A stretch of 64,000 bases of DNA from positions 1 through 64,000 of the forward strand of contig MAAN01000006.1 in NCBI GenBank assembly GCA_002163135.1, written 5' to 3'. Under the pieces are notes generated by a model that ran no database searches, was not told the origin of the DNA, and was given only the letters and a program-made list of their open reading frames with translations. How positions within the stretch are numbered: position 1 is the first letter of the stretch; each line of letters begins with the position of its first letter. The stretch is from Alphaproteobacteria bacterium 46_93_T64. Lineage in GTDB: Bacteria; Pseudomonadota; Alphaproteobacteria; Sneathiellales; Sneathiellaceae. A program made the position numbers and the translations under genes. Below are positions 37,761-46,450 of this stretch, in pieces.

Positions 37761-39152
37761 ATGTCTGATAGTTTGAAATGTTATAGCCCGGTTGACGGCA
37801 GCCTTTATCTTGAGCGTCCTTATATGTCAGCAAGTGACATTCCCGCGCTGATCAAAAATGCTGAAGAAGCACAAGCTGAGTGGAAGCTAAAAACCGTTGA
37901 AGAGCGCGCAGAGTTGCTTCGAAAATGCGTTGCTAATTTTGTGGCGAAGCAAGAAACTATATCAGAAGAACTTGCGTGGCAGATGGGACGGCCTATCCGC
38001 TTTGGCGCTGGTGAAGTTGGCGGCTTTAATGAGCGTGCCACTCATATGATTTCGATTGCAGAAGAGGCTTTGAAGCCGGTCGCGGTTGAAGAAAAAGAAG
38101 GTTTCACAAGATACATCAAACGCGAACCATTGGGTGTTGTCTTTACAATTGCGCCGTGGAATTTCCCGTACATGACTGCTGTGAACTCTATCGTTCCTGC
38201 GTTGCTTGCAGGGAATGCATTAATTTTGAAGCATGCTACTCAAACTCATTTGTGCGGCGAAACCATGCAAAAGGCCTTTGTTGAAGCAGGACTACCTGAA
38301 GGCCTTTTCCAACTCGTTGTCGCAACTCATAAATTTGCGGCTGATCTTATTCAGTCTGGTGGCGTCAATTTTGTGGCCTTTACCGGATCAGTTCCAGGTG
38401 GTACCGCCATTGAAACAGCCGCGTCTGGGCAGTTCATTGGTGTCGGGCTGGAACTAGGCGGTAAAGATCCTGCTTATGTGCGCGGTGATGCTGATCCCGC
38501 GTATGCTGCTGAGAATCTTGTAGATGGCGCTATGTTTAACTCCGGTCAATCCTGCTGCGGTATTGAACGCATTTATGTGCATGAAGATGTCTATGACGCT
38601 TTCGTCGAAAATGTCGTTAAAACTGTAAACGAGTATAAATTGGGCTCACCGCTTGATCCGGAAACAACTTTGGGCCCTTGCGTGAATGCGAAAGGGGCTG
38701 ATTTTGTCCGCGGACAAATCAAAGATGCAGTGGCAGCTGGTGGTAAAGCGCTGATCGACCCAGCCACCTTTACGGCAGACAAAGAAGGTACGCCTTATCT
38801 CGCGCCGCAGGTTCTGGTCAACGTTGATCATAGTATGCGTGTTATGACTGAAGAAAGTTTCGGTCCGGTTGTTGGCATTATGAAAGTCTCAACAGACGCG
38901 GAAGCGATCAAATTGATGAATGACAGTGAGTTTGGTCTTACCGCCTCTGTTTGGACAAATGATGAAGCAGCAGCAATTGAAATTGGGGATCAGGTGAATA
39001 CTGGGACATGGTTCATGAACCGCTGCGATTATCTTGATCCTGCGCTTGCTTGGACAGGTGTTAAAAATTCTGGCCGGGGTTGTACGCTTTCAAGTGTGGG
39101 CTTTGAAAGCCTGACACGTCCAAAGTCCTACCACTTGCGCACAAAAATCTAA
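37761..39152 (+). CDS. NAD(P)-dependent aldehyde dehydrogenase
   Basis: 463 residues. APWNFPYMTAVNSIVPALLAGN, GLELGGKDPAYV (catalytic Glu) and FNSGQSCCGIERIYVHE (catalytic Cys) are intact, as is EESFGPVVGIM. Belongs to the succinate-semialdehyde/gamma-glutamyl-aminoaldehyde type of ALDH rather than to a known specific subgroup I can name. It is 12 bases before an iron alcohol dehydrogenase, so the pair could oxidise an alcohol to an acid through the aldehyde. In this context the likely substrate is a gamma-glutamylated amino aldehyde; phosphonoacetaldehyde (PhnY activity) is an alternative. Confidence 0.88.
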   Translation: MSDSLKCYSPVDGSLYLERPYMSASDIPALIKNAEEAQAEWKLKTVEERAELLRKCVANFVAKQETISEELAWQMGRPIRFGAGEVGGFNERATHMISIAEEALKPVAVEEKEGFTRYIKREPLGVVFTIAPWNFPYMTAVNSIVPALLAGNALILKHATQTHLCGETMQKAFVEAGLPEGLFQLVVATHKFAADLIQSGGVNFVAFTGSVPGGTAIETAASGQFIGVGLELGGKDPAYVRGDADPAYAAENLVDGAMFNSGQSCCGIERIYVHEDVYDAFVENVVKTVNEYKLGSPLDPETTLGPCVNAKGADFVRGQIKDAVAAGGKALIDPATFTADKEGTPYLAPQVLVNVDHSMRVMTEESFGPVVGIMKVSTDAEAIKLMNDSEFGLTASVWTNDEAAAIEIGDQVNTGTWFMNRCDYLDPALAWTGVKNSGRGCTLSSVGFESLTRPKSYHLRTKI

Positions 39153-39163
39153 GGATTGTATAT

Positions 39164-40342
39164 ATGTCTCTAAGTATCGAACAACTTTCAGGAAACTGGA
39201 ATTATCCAACAGCTGTACGATTTGGTGTTGGCCGAGCGCAGGAAATTGGTGAAGCATGTAAAGAGCTAGGAATGAAAAACCCCTTGCTCGTAACGGATCC
39301 AGGTCTCGCAGGCCTGCCTATGATCAGTAATGCTGTGGCATCATGCGAAGCTGCTGGTTTGAAATGTGCCGTTTTTAGCGATATTAAACCAAACCCAGTC
39401 GGGGAAAATGTAGAAGACGGCGTTGCCGTTTACCGCAGTAATGGACATGACGGCGTAATCGCGTTTGGTGGTGGCTCTGGCTTGGATGCAGCTAAGGCAA
39501 TTGCTTTGGTATCTGGGCAAACAGGCAGCGTGTTTGATTATGAAGATGCAGGCGACAATTGGACGTTGGTTAAGCCTGAAGGTGTCGCACCAATTGTTGC
39601 GGTTCCGACAACTTCTGGTACTGGATCTGAAGTTGGGCGTGCATCTGTCATTACAGATGCGGCAAATCACGTTAAGAAAATCATTTTCCACCCGAAAATG
39701 CTGCCAGCAATTGTTGTTGCTGACCCAGAACTTACTGTTGGTTTGCCCGCGCACATTACAGCGGCAACTGGAATGGATGCGCTTTCGCATAATCTGGAGG
39801 CTTATTGCTCTCCGTTCTTTCATCCAATGGCAGAAGGCATCGCGGTTGAAGGTATTCGGCTTGTAAAAGAATATTTGCCGACTGCGGTTGAGGATGGAAC
39901 TGATCTTATCGCTCGCAGTCAAATGATGGTTGCTTCAACAATGGGCGCGACTTCGTTTCAGCGCGGCCTTGGCGGAATGCATGCATTAGCTCATCCTCTT
40001 GGCGCTTTGTATGATGCCCATCATGGTTTGCTAAACGCAATCTTGATGCCTTATGTACTAATCCGTAATCGATCTGAAATTGAAGAGCGCATCGCACGCC
40101 TTGCATCTTATATGGGATTGGAAGATGCGAGTTTTGATGGGTTCCTAAACTGGGTTCTTGATTTGCGTAAGCAGCTTAATATCCCGAATGACTTGGGCGC
40201 GCTTAATATTGACGATGAAAAAGCTGATTTGGTGGGCCGTATGGCTGTTGAAGATCCGTCGTCGGGCGGTAACCCAATTTCACTAACTGCCGAAGAGTAT
40301 ACAGAAGTTTTCCTAAAAGCGGTTAAAGGCGATCTAGGCTAG
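39164..40342 (+). CDS. Iron-containing (group III) alcohol dehydrogenase
   Basis: 392 residues. Cofactor loop FGGGSGLDAAKAIAL, PTTSGTGSEVGRASVI and the iron-binding region AATGMDALSHNLEAYCSPFFHPMAEG and MHALAHPLGALYDAHHGLLNAI with the Asp and His ligands. Group III enzymes oxidise or reduce short alcohols and aldehydes, including phosphonoacetaldehyde reductase in phosphonate makers. Co-transcribed with the preceding aldehyde dehydrogenase; followed by a strong bidirectional terminator. Confidence 0.92.
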   Translation: MSLSIEQLSGNWNYPTAVRFGVGRAQEIGEACKELGMKNPLLVTDPGLAGLPMISNAVASCEAAGLKCAVFSDIKPNPVGENVEDGVAVYRSNGHDGVIAFGGGSGLDAAKAIALVSGQTGSVFDYEDAGDNWTLVKPEGVAPIVAVPTTSGTGSEVGRASVITDAANHVKKIIFHPKMLPAIVVADPELTVGLPAHITAATGMDALSHNLEAYCSPFFHPMAEGIAVEGIRLVKEYLPTAVEDGTDLIARSQMMVASTMGATSFQRGLGGMHALAHPLGALYDAHHGLLNAILMPYVLIRNRSEIEERIARLASYMGLEDASFDGFLNWVLDLRKQLNIPNDLGALNIDDEKADLVGRMAVEDPSSGGNPISLTAEEYTEVFLKAVKGDLG

Positions 40343-40358
40343 ATTTCTGTCGGAAATG

Positions 40359-40393
40359 AAAAGGCCGCTCCTTAAACGGGAGCGGCCTTTTTT
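40359..40393. terminator. Strong bidirectional rho-independent terminator
   Basis: GGCCGCTCC (40363-40371) pairs perfectly with GGAGCGGCC (40379-40387); flanking AAAA and TTTT extend the stem to 13 bp and give U-runs on both strands. Loop TTAAACG. It separates the alcohol dehydrogenase gene from the convergent DMT-family transporter gene and overlaps the last codons of the latter. Confidence 0.92.
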
Positions 40394-41255
40394 ATGCGTA
40401 GATCACAACGGCGATAATCCCAAGGGACAGAATTCCAGATGCTAACAAGCGCCTAGCAATAGCACCTTCGTTCAGAAAGTAACCTCCCAGTATAACTGAA
40501 AGCGGGATAGATGCCTGACGGACAGTCGTAACTGCCGCGACATCGCCGCCTTGTGAATAGGCGAGGAGGATCAACACGTAGGACCCGTAAATACATGTGA
40601 CTAGTTTCAAATGAAGAAACGGCATTCTTACGAGGCGTAACAGGCCCATCATGGCCGGCATCTTGTTACCGTTCAGAACGTAGACACCTGTCAGTAGAGG
40701 CCAACAGATAATTTGGACCCAGAAAAACAGAACAGGCGGTTCAATCTGTAGCATCAATTGCGAGTCGGACAATGAGTATATGCCTGTACCGCAAAGAGCA
40801 AGAACCGCTAGGAGTAGCGTCTTCGTATCTGTTAGCAGATTTACACCGCGACGATACAGGAGCAAAACAGCTCCGAGAATAACAAGAAAAATGCCACCAA
40901 GAACCGGCAAGTCATACGTGACACCTAGGAACAAAAAACTGAAGGCAACGATAAATACCGGGGATGCGCGAATGATGGGGTAATAGGCCGATAAATCACC
41001 CCGCTTCAATGTCGCAACTAAAGCCAGACTATATAGCATCTGCCCTAAGACAGAGACGAGAATAAGTACCCATTGTTCAAGTGTCAGCCAAAAGTTAGCA
41101 CCTGTGATTAAGCCATGAAAAAAACCAACGGCAGCGATCGAAAAAGCCATAGTTATAAAGGCGGCTTCGGGTTCAGGATCTTTCTTGATGAGTAAGTTCC
41201 ACAAAGGATGCAGGGCTGCAGAAAAAAGAACCAGTAAGGTCACGGTGAGGGTCAA
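40392..41255 (-). CDS. EamA/DMT-superfamily transporter
   Basis: 287 residues with about ten membrane helices and two EamA repeats (first ~1-135, second ~145-287; RASPVFIVAFSFLFLGV and RQASIPLSVILGGYFLNEGAI occupy equivalent positions). Such proteins export or import amino acids and other small metabolites. The start is TTG 41255 (GTG 41243 is possible). The LysR gene lies 26 bases upstream on the same strand, so the two are probably co-transcribed. By position it may move an amine or phosphonate-derived metabolite. Confidence 0.85.
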   Translation of the reverse strand: MTLTVTLLVLFSAALHPLWNLLIKKDPEPEAAFITMAFSIAAVGFFHGLITGANFWLTLEQWVLILVSVLGQMLYSLALVATLKRGDLSAYYPIIRASPVFIVAFSFLFLGVTYDLPVLGGIFLVILGAVLLLYRRGVNLLTDTKTLLLAVLALCGTGIYSLSDSQLMLQIEPPVLFFWVQIICWPLLTGVYVLNGNKMPAMMGLLRLVRMPFLHLKLVTCIYGSYVLILLAYSQGGDVAAVTTVRQASIPLSVILGGYFLNEGAIARRLLASGILSLGIIAVVIYA

Positions 41256-41281
41256 AATGCGATCTTTCTAGAGATTTTGGA

Positions 41282-42148
41282 TTAGCTTGCAGAGGTATTG
41301 TTTGTATTAAAAAAAGCTTCAATGGTTTTTATTTGCCGTTTTTCTTTCAAACAAACCAAAGATTCTGTCATTGTAGCATCGCAGTCAATCAGTGGAAGAG
41401 CCACAAGCCGAGTGTCATACCCAAACTCTGGCCTACTAACAATACCAACGCCAATATCTGCGGCAACTGCTTCCCGCACAGCCTCACGACCCTGAACCAC
41501 CATCGCAACATTCATTGGAAGATCAGCTTTTTGAAATTCATGCTCTGTATGGTTTCTTGTTCGCGATCCAGGTTCACGAAGTATCAGTGGAGCGCCAGAC
41601 AGTTCCTTTAAGGTTATGCCATCTCGCTTCGCAAGAGGATGCTCTTTCGAGACGAAAGCGACAAGAGGGTCTTCGCATAATGTGAGGGCGTGAAAGCGAT
41701 CATCCTCCTGCATGTCGGCCACAATTCCAATGTCGTAGGAGAAATCGAGAAGACCCGAGATAATTTCTTGTGCGTTGCCGATACGCATACTGACTTCGAT
41801 GCCGCTATAGTCTTTCTTGAACTGTCCAATGAGCGGCACAACATGCAAAGGGGTGTCTGCGGCAACACTTAAGTGTCCTTTCTCAAGAGACTGATGGGCC
41901 GAAAGCAGATCTATAGCTTGTGCTTCCAATTGAAACTTACGGTGTGTGATTTCAAGTAGTTGTTCGCCAAGTGGCGTCAACTTCACAACGCGTTTGTGGC
42001 GATGAAACAATAAGACGCTAAAGCGTTCTTCCAGTTTCTTCACTTGATCGGAAAGAGCTGGCTGTGTCAGCCCTAAATGATGGGCGGCTTTAGAGAAGCC
42101 TCCTTGGGTAGCTACAGCGTGGAATGCGCGGAATTGAGAATAATACAT
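41282..42148 (-). CDS. LysR-family transcription regulator, probably of the aminoethylphosphonate operon
   Basis: 288 residues from ATG 42148 (MYYSQFRAFH). Helix-turn-helix GGFSKAAHHLGLTQPALSDQVKKLEERF, then the periplasmic-binding-like effector domain. LysR proteins often regulate the divergent neighbour, here the AEP-transport operon, across a 350-base shared region. LysR regulators of AEP genes (AepR type) are known from Pseudomonas and Vibrio relatives; the same role is inferred here. Confidence 0.88.
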   Translation of the reverse strand: MYYSQFRAFHAVATQGGFSKAAHHLGLTQPALSDQVKKLEERFSVLLFHRHKRVVKLTPLGEQLLEITHRKFQLEAQAIDLLSAHQSLEKGHLSVAADTPLHVVPLIGQFKKDYSGIEVSMRIGNAQEIISGLLDFSYDIGIVADMQEDDRFHALTLCEDPLVAFVSKEHPLAKRDGITLKELSGAPLILREPGSRTRNHTEHEFQKADLPMNVAMVVQGREAVREAVAADIGVGIVSRPEFGYDTRLVALPLIDCDATMTESLVCLKEKRQIKTIEAFFNTNNTSAS

Positions 42149-42501
42149 AAGCCTGAATGATGTAATTGATAAAATAAACAACTTGGATTTATATTATTTA
42201 GTAGGCTATCATCAGGTCAAGCATAATTACTGCAGTATGATGAATTTTGCTGGATTTTGTGGAAGTTTGTCTACATAATTTGGGAATGCTGCGTAATTGT
42301 AGTGGTTTCGTTCATAATTTCAATGTTTGTCATTCAAACATAGGTGTGAACGGAAGATTGGGAGGTCGTAATAAAACGATAACAAGCCGTATTTAGAAGG
42401 TTGCTCAGCAATGCAATAAGCAAATGTCGCTTTTAGGCGATAATAATGAGCGCTTACTTGATATTGGTACATTATAATTATCTAACAGAAGGGGTTCAAA
42501 C
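42149..42501. promoter_or_regulatory. Divergent regulatory region LysR / AEP operon
   Basis: 353 AT-rich bases without a gene, between the divergent LysR gene and the AEP-binding-protein gene. It holds a perfect 10-bp palindrome TACTGCAGTA at 42228-42237, about 80 bases before the LysR start, a plausible place for a LysR recognition site. Several ATAATT repeats occur (42224, 42276, 42317, 42473). A hairpin-forming stretch TCGCTTTTAGGCGA lies at 42428. No further feature is clear. Confidence 0.45.
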
Positions 42502-43539
42502 ATGAAATCACAAATTTTGAAAACTGTACTAGCGGGTGCGACTGGCGCATTTGTTGGTGCAACAGCACTGGCTGGTTCAGCACTCGCGGGTGATAGCTTG
42601 ACGGTATATACTGCTGTTGAAGCGGAAGACTTGAAGAAATACGCAAAAAACTTTAATGCGGATCATCCAGATATCAAAATTAATTGGGTTCGTGATTCTA
42701 CAGGTATCATCACAGCTAAGCTTCTTGCAGAAAAAAACAATCCACAAGCCGACATCGTTTGGGGCCTAGCCGCTACAAGTTTGATGCTTCTCAAAGAAGA
42801 AGGAATGCTTGAAGCTTATTCACCTAAAGGCGTTGAAAAGCTCGATTCAAAATTCCGCGATTCTGATAGTCCGACATCATGGACAGGTATGGATGCATGG
42901 GTTGCATCCGTTTGTTTCAATACTGTTGAAGCTAAAAAAGCAGGCTTGCCAGCACCAAAGTCATGGCAAGATTTGACTAAACCTGTTTATAAAAACCATA
43001 TCATTATGCCAAACCCGAACTCTTCTGGTACAGGCTTCCTCGACGTTTCTTCTTGGTTGCAAATCTTTAAGGAAGACGGCGGCTGGAAATTTATGGATAG
43101 CTTGCATGCAAATATTGCGCGCTACACCCATTCAGGTTCAAAGCCTTGTAAATTGGCAGCAGCTGGTGAGATTCCGATTGGCATTTCCTTTGCTTTCCGT
43201 GGTGCAAAATCCAAAGCTAAAGGTGCTCCGCTTGAAATCATTGTACCAACTGAAGGTGTCGGTTGGGACATGGAAGCGACTGCGATCATTAAAGGTTCGA
43301 AAAATCTGGCAGCAGCGAAAACACTTGCTGATTGGACTGTGACTAAAAAGGCAAACGTAATGTACAATAAAGGTTATGCTGTTGTCGCATATCCTGGTGT
43401 TGCCAAGCCGGTCAAATTTTTCCCAGCTGAAATTGCTTCTGGTATGATCGATAACGATTTCCAGTGGGCGGCATCTAATCGTAAGCGCATTCTTTCTGAA
43501 TGGCAGAAACGCTACGATTCAAAATCTGATCCAAAATAG
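42502..43539 (+). CDS. phnS: 2-aminoethylphosphonate ABC transporter, periplasmic binding protein
   Basis: 345 residues with a signal peptide ending at ALAG before DSLTVYT. Type II binding protein of the iron(III)/AEP class: SLTVYTAVEAEDLKKYAKNF, WVRDSTGIITAKLLAEKNNPQADIVWGLAATSLMLL, MDAWVASVCFN and NPNSSGTGFLDVSSWLQ match the AEP-binding family (PhnS2/AepX type) that I recognise, and the neighbours (fused permease, PhnW) confirm the substrate class. Followed by a long hairpin before the ATPase gene. Confidence 0.9.
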   Translation: MKSQILKTVLAGATGAFVGATALAGSALAGDSLTVYTAVEAEDLKKYAKNFNADHPDIKINWVRDSTGIITAKLLAEKNNPQADIVWGLAATSLMLLKEEGMLEAYSPKGVEKLDSKFRDSDSPTSWTGMDAWVASVCFNTVEAKKAGLPAPKSWQDLTKPVYKNHIIMPNPNSSGTGFLDVSSWLQIFKEDGGWKFMDSLHANIARYTHSGSKPCKLAAAGEIPIGISFAFRGAKSKAKGAPLEIIVPTEGVGWDMEATAIIKGSKNLAAAKTLADWTVTKKANVMYNKGYAVVAYPGVAKPVKFFPAEIASGMIDNDFQWAASNRKRILSEWQKRYDSKSDPK

Positions 43540-43557
43540 TCAGAAAATAGAATGTAC

Positions 43558-43593
43558 TGGAGGCCTTCGTTTGTGATCAAGCGGAGGCCTTCA
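43558..43593 (+). terminator. Long intercistronic hairpin between binding-protein and ATPase genes
   Basis: TGGAGGCCTTCGTTTG (43558-43573) pairs with CAAGCGGAGGCCTTCA (43578-43593) over 16 bp including three or so G-T wobbles, with a four-base loop TGAT. CTTTAAATT follows, so the U-run is short. Likely an attenuator or 3' stabiliser that keeps binding protein in excess, as in the pst operon of this window. Confidence 0.75.
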
Positions 43594-43625
43594 CTTTAAA
43601 TTACGGTCGCCCCAGCCGGATAAGT

Positions 43626-44738
43626 GTGAGCTATAGTATGAAAAATGATACCGCCGACCTTAAAGATGAAACCTATCTTCAAGTCCGAAATGTTACGAAA
43701 AAATTTGGAACATTTACTGCCCTCAAAGATATCTCGCTTGATGTGATTGAAGGTGAGTTTGTTTGCTTTCTAGGACCATCCGGGTGCGGAAAGACCACAT
43801 TGCTCCGGGCTATTGCTGGACTAGATATTCAAACCCTTGGAAGCGTTTATCAGGGTGGCAAAGAAATTTCAAACTTGCCTGCATCTGAGCGCGATTTCGG
43901 AATTGTATTCCAATCTTATGCCTTGTTCCCAAACCTGTCAGTAAACGAAAATGTCGGATATGGATTGGTAAATATCAGAACAAGCAAATCAGATATTAAA
44001 GACAGAGTTACAGAACTTTTATCCCTGGTGGGATTGGAAGATCAGGGGGATAAATTCCCGGCGCAACTCTCAGGCGGACAGCAACAGCGTGTTGCATTAG
44101 CCCGCGCACTTGCCATGTCGCCGGGGCTTTTGTTGCTTGATGAGCCGCTTTCAGCGCTTGATGCGAAAGTTCGGGTACATTTGCGACACGAAATGAAAGA
44201 ATTACAGCGTCGTTTAGGTGTAACAACCATTATGGTGACACACGATCAGGAAGAAGCCTTGACCATGGCGGACCGGATTGTTGTGATGAATGACGGGGTT
44301 ATCGAACAAGTCGGTACACCAGAAGAAATTTACGGTCATCCAGCCAGCCCATTTGTCGCAGAGTTCGTCGGAACGATGAATTTCCTAAAAGCTACAAAAG
44401 GCGACAATGAGAACATTAATTTGGGCGCTCATACGCTGAGCCTTGATGACGAAGAAAAAGCGAAATTAAATGGCGCCGATGTCCTTGCCTGCGTACGTCC
44501 GGAAGATATTGTCGTGCGCGGTGTTGATGCAAATACAGAAAATTCGTTTGACGCAACGGTGCTGGATCTTGAGTTCTTGGGATCATTCTGCCGGGCTACT
44601 TTAACCTATGGCGATGGTGATGTTAATCTGAATGCTGATTTCTCCATCAATCTGGTGCGCGACAAAGGGATCGAAGTTGGTGGTACTGTCCGTATCGCGC
44701 TCCCTGCCAATAGTATTCACATTTTTTCTGCAGGATAA
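43626..44738 (+). CDS. phnT: 2-aminoethylphosphonate ABC transporter, ATP-binding protein
   Basis: 370 residues. Walker A GPSGCGKTT, signature LSGGQQQR, Walker B LLLLDEPLSALD, switch His in VTHDQEEAL; a C-terminal TOBE domain (~285-365; VLACVRPEDIVVRG). It is of the polyamine/iron/AEP importer type. Start is GTG 43626 or ATG 43638; both lack a clear ribosome site. Five bases separate it from the permease gene. Confidence 0.9.
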   Translation: MSYSMKNDTADLKDETYLQVRNVTKKFGTFTALKDISLDVIEGEFVCFLGPSGCGKTTLLRAIAGLDIQTLGSVYQGGKEISNLPASERDFGIVFQSYALFPNLSVNENVGYGLVNIRTSKSDIKDRVTELLSLVGLEDQGDKFPAQLSGGQQQRVALARALAMSPGLLLLDEPLSALDAKVRVHLRHEMKELQRRLGVTTIMVTHDQEEALTMADRIVVMNDGVIEQVGTPEEIYGHPASPFVAEFVGTMNFLKATKGDNENINLGAHTLSLDDEEKAKLNGADVLACVRPEDIVVRGVDANTENSFDATVLDLEFLGSFCRATLTYGDGDVNLNADFSINLVRDKGIEVGGTVRIALPANSIHIFSAG

Positions 44739-44743
44739 GTAGT

Positions 44744-46450
44744 ATGACGGATCAAACTATGTCCTCCGCAAGTCCTGCTATCGTTAAACCAAAGTTGAGC
44801 CGCGACGATTGGGTCATGCGGGCCTTTATTTTGGTTATTGGTCTCTGGCTTGTTGTCACTTTGGTGATGCCTCTTTATGTCATGCTTTCGAAAAGTGTGC
44901 AGAATAAAGACGGATTTTTCATCGGACTTTCAAACTATATCGAGTATTTCTCAACGCCTGCGTTGTTTTACTCCATTAATAACAGTTTCTTTATTGCCTT
45001 TCTTTCCACAGCTATTTCAATCAGTTTGGCTTCAGTTTTTGCCTTTATCCTTTCCCGCTCAACGATCCCCGGGAAAAGTGTCTTTAAAAACATTGCTCTG
45101 CTTCCCTTGCTCGCACCTTCATTGCTCCCCGGTATTTCCTTTGTTTACCTTTTTGGACGTCAAGGAGTCCTAAAGGGATTGATTGGAGATTATAGCATTT
45201 ATGGTCCTATCGGCATTGTTATGGGCGAGGTGTTCTACACTTTCCCACATGCCTTAATGATTTTGATCGCTGCCTTTTCTATTGCAGATGCTCGTCTATA
45301 TGAAGCAGCTTCAACCCTCAGAACCAACAGGATTCGGACTTTCTTTACTGTCACATTACCGGGTATCAAATACGGTCTGATTAGTGCGATATTTGTTGTT
45401 TTCACTTTGGTGATCACAGACTTTGGTATCCCCAAAGTTATTGGTGGTCAGTATAACGTATTAGCGACTGATATTTACAAGCAGGTTATCGGTCAGCAAA
45501 ATTTTGAAATGGGTGCTGTGGTTAGTGTCGTTCTTTTGATTCCTGCAATATTGGCTTTTGCTGTTGACCGTTTTGTACAGCGGAAGCAGGTAGCCATGCT
45601 AACCGCCCGGGCCGTGCCGTACGAACCAAAGCCGCACGCAATTTTTAATCGGTTCTTCTTTCTTTATTGCTGCATTATCAGTGTGATGATTATTGGTACT
45701 ATTGGGATGGCGGGATATGCTTCATTCGTGACCTTCTGGCCATATAATCTCGAGCTCTCACTAAATAACTATGACTTTGATGTCATGGATGGCGGGGGAT
45801 GGGGGTCGTTCTACAACTCTCTCGAAATGGCTGCATATACGGCAGTTATTGGTACTTCGGTCATTTTCACCGGCGCGTATATGGTAGAAAAAGCGAAGGG
45901 GTTTGGTATTGTGAGAGGAATTATTCAATTCCTTTGCATGATCCCAATGGCGGTTCCGGGCATGGTGCTTGGATTAGCCTATATCTTCTTCTTCAATCAT
46001 CCCGACAACCCTCTTGGTTTCATATATGGCACAATGCCGATTTTGGTGATCGTTACGATCGCCCATTTCTATACGGTCAGTCATTTGACATCTATGACCG
46101 CACTGAAACAAATGGACCCTGAGTTCGAGACTGTATCTGCATCGCTGAAAGTTCCGTTCTTTAGGACTTTCTTGAAAGTGACTGTTCCTGTTTGTCTTCC
46201 TGCAATTTTAGATATTTCCATCTATTTGTTTGTGAATGCGATGACAACGGTATCGGCTGTCATTTTCCTATATTCATCGGATACGGCGCTGGCCTCCATC
46301 GCGGCGCTAAATATGGATGATGCCGGTGATGTCGCGCCAGCGGCCGCCATGTGTATGGTTATCGTGGCGACCTCAGCATCGGTTCGGGTCGTCCATGCAC
46401 TGCTTTCTAAAGGAATTTCGGCTAAAACTCAGAAGTGGCGGACAAGATAA
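44744..46450 (+). CDS. phnU: 2-aminoethylphosphonate ABC transporter, fused permease
   Basis: 568 residues with about twelve membrane helices, i.e. two permease units in one chain. Each unit has an EAA-type loop: LYEAASTLRTNRIRTFFTVTLPGIKYGL in the first and FETVSASLKVPFFRTFLKVTVPVCLP in the second. The fused arrangement is typical of the putative AEP permease (PhnU2) found with this binding protein and ATPase, where the classical system has separate PhnU and PhnV. Ends directly against the ammonia-lyase gene (no gap). Confidence 0.9.
   Translation: MTDQTMSSASPAIVKPKLSRDDWVMRAFILVIGLWLVVTLVMPLYVMLSKSVQNKDGFFIGLSNYIEYFSTPALFYSINNSFFIAFLSTAISISLASVFAFILSRSTIPGKSVFKNIALLPLLAPSLLPGISFVYLFGRQGVLKGLIGDYSIYGPIGIVMGEVFYTFPHALMILIAAFSIADARLYEAASTLRTNRIRTFFTVTLPGIKYGLISAIFVVFTLVITDFGIPKVIGGQYNVLATDIYKQVIGQQNFEMGAVVSVVLLIPAILAFAVDRFVQRKQVAMLTARAVPYEPKPHAIFNRFFFLYCCIISVMIIGTIGMAGYASFVTFWPYNLELSLNNYDFDVMDGGGWGSFYNSLEMAAYTAVIGTSVIFTGAYMVEKAKGFGIVRGIIQFLCMIPMAVPGMVLGLAYIFFFNHPDNPLGFIYGTMPILVIVTIAHFYTVSHLTSMTALKQMDPEFETVSASLKVPFFRTFLKVTVPVCLPAILDISIYLFVNAMTTVSAVIFLYSSDTALASIAALNMDDAGDVAPAAAMCMVIVATSASVRVVHALLSKGISAKTQKWRTR

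Noticed and set aside
37761-39152. Phosphonoacetaldehyde dehydrogenase (phnY)
   Set aside because: Possible, but the gene pairs with an alcohol dehydrogenase under a DeoR regulator and no phosphonoacetate hydrolase (phnA) is nearby; left as a general aldehyde dehydrogenase.
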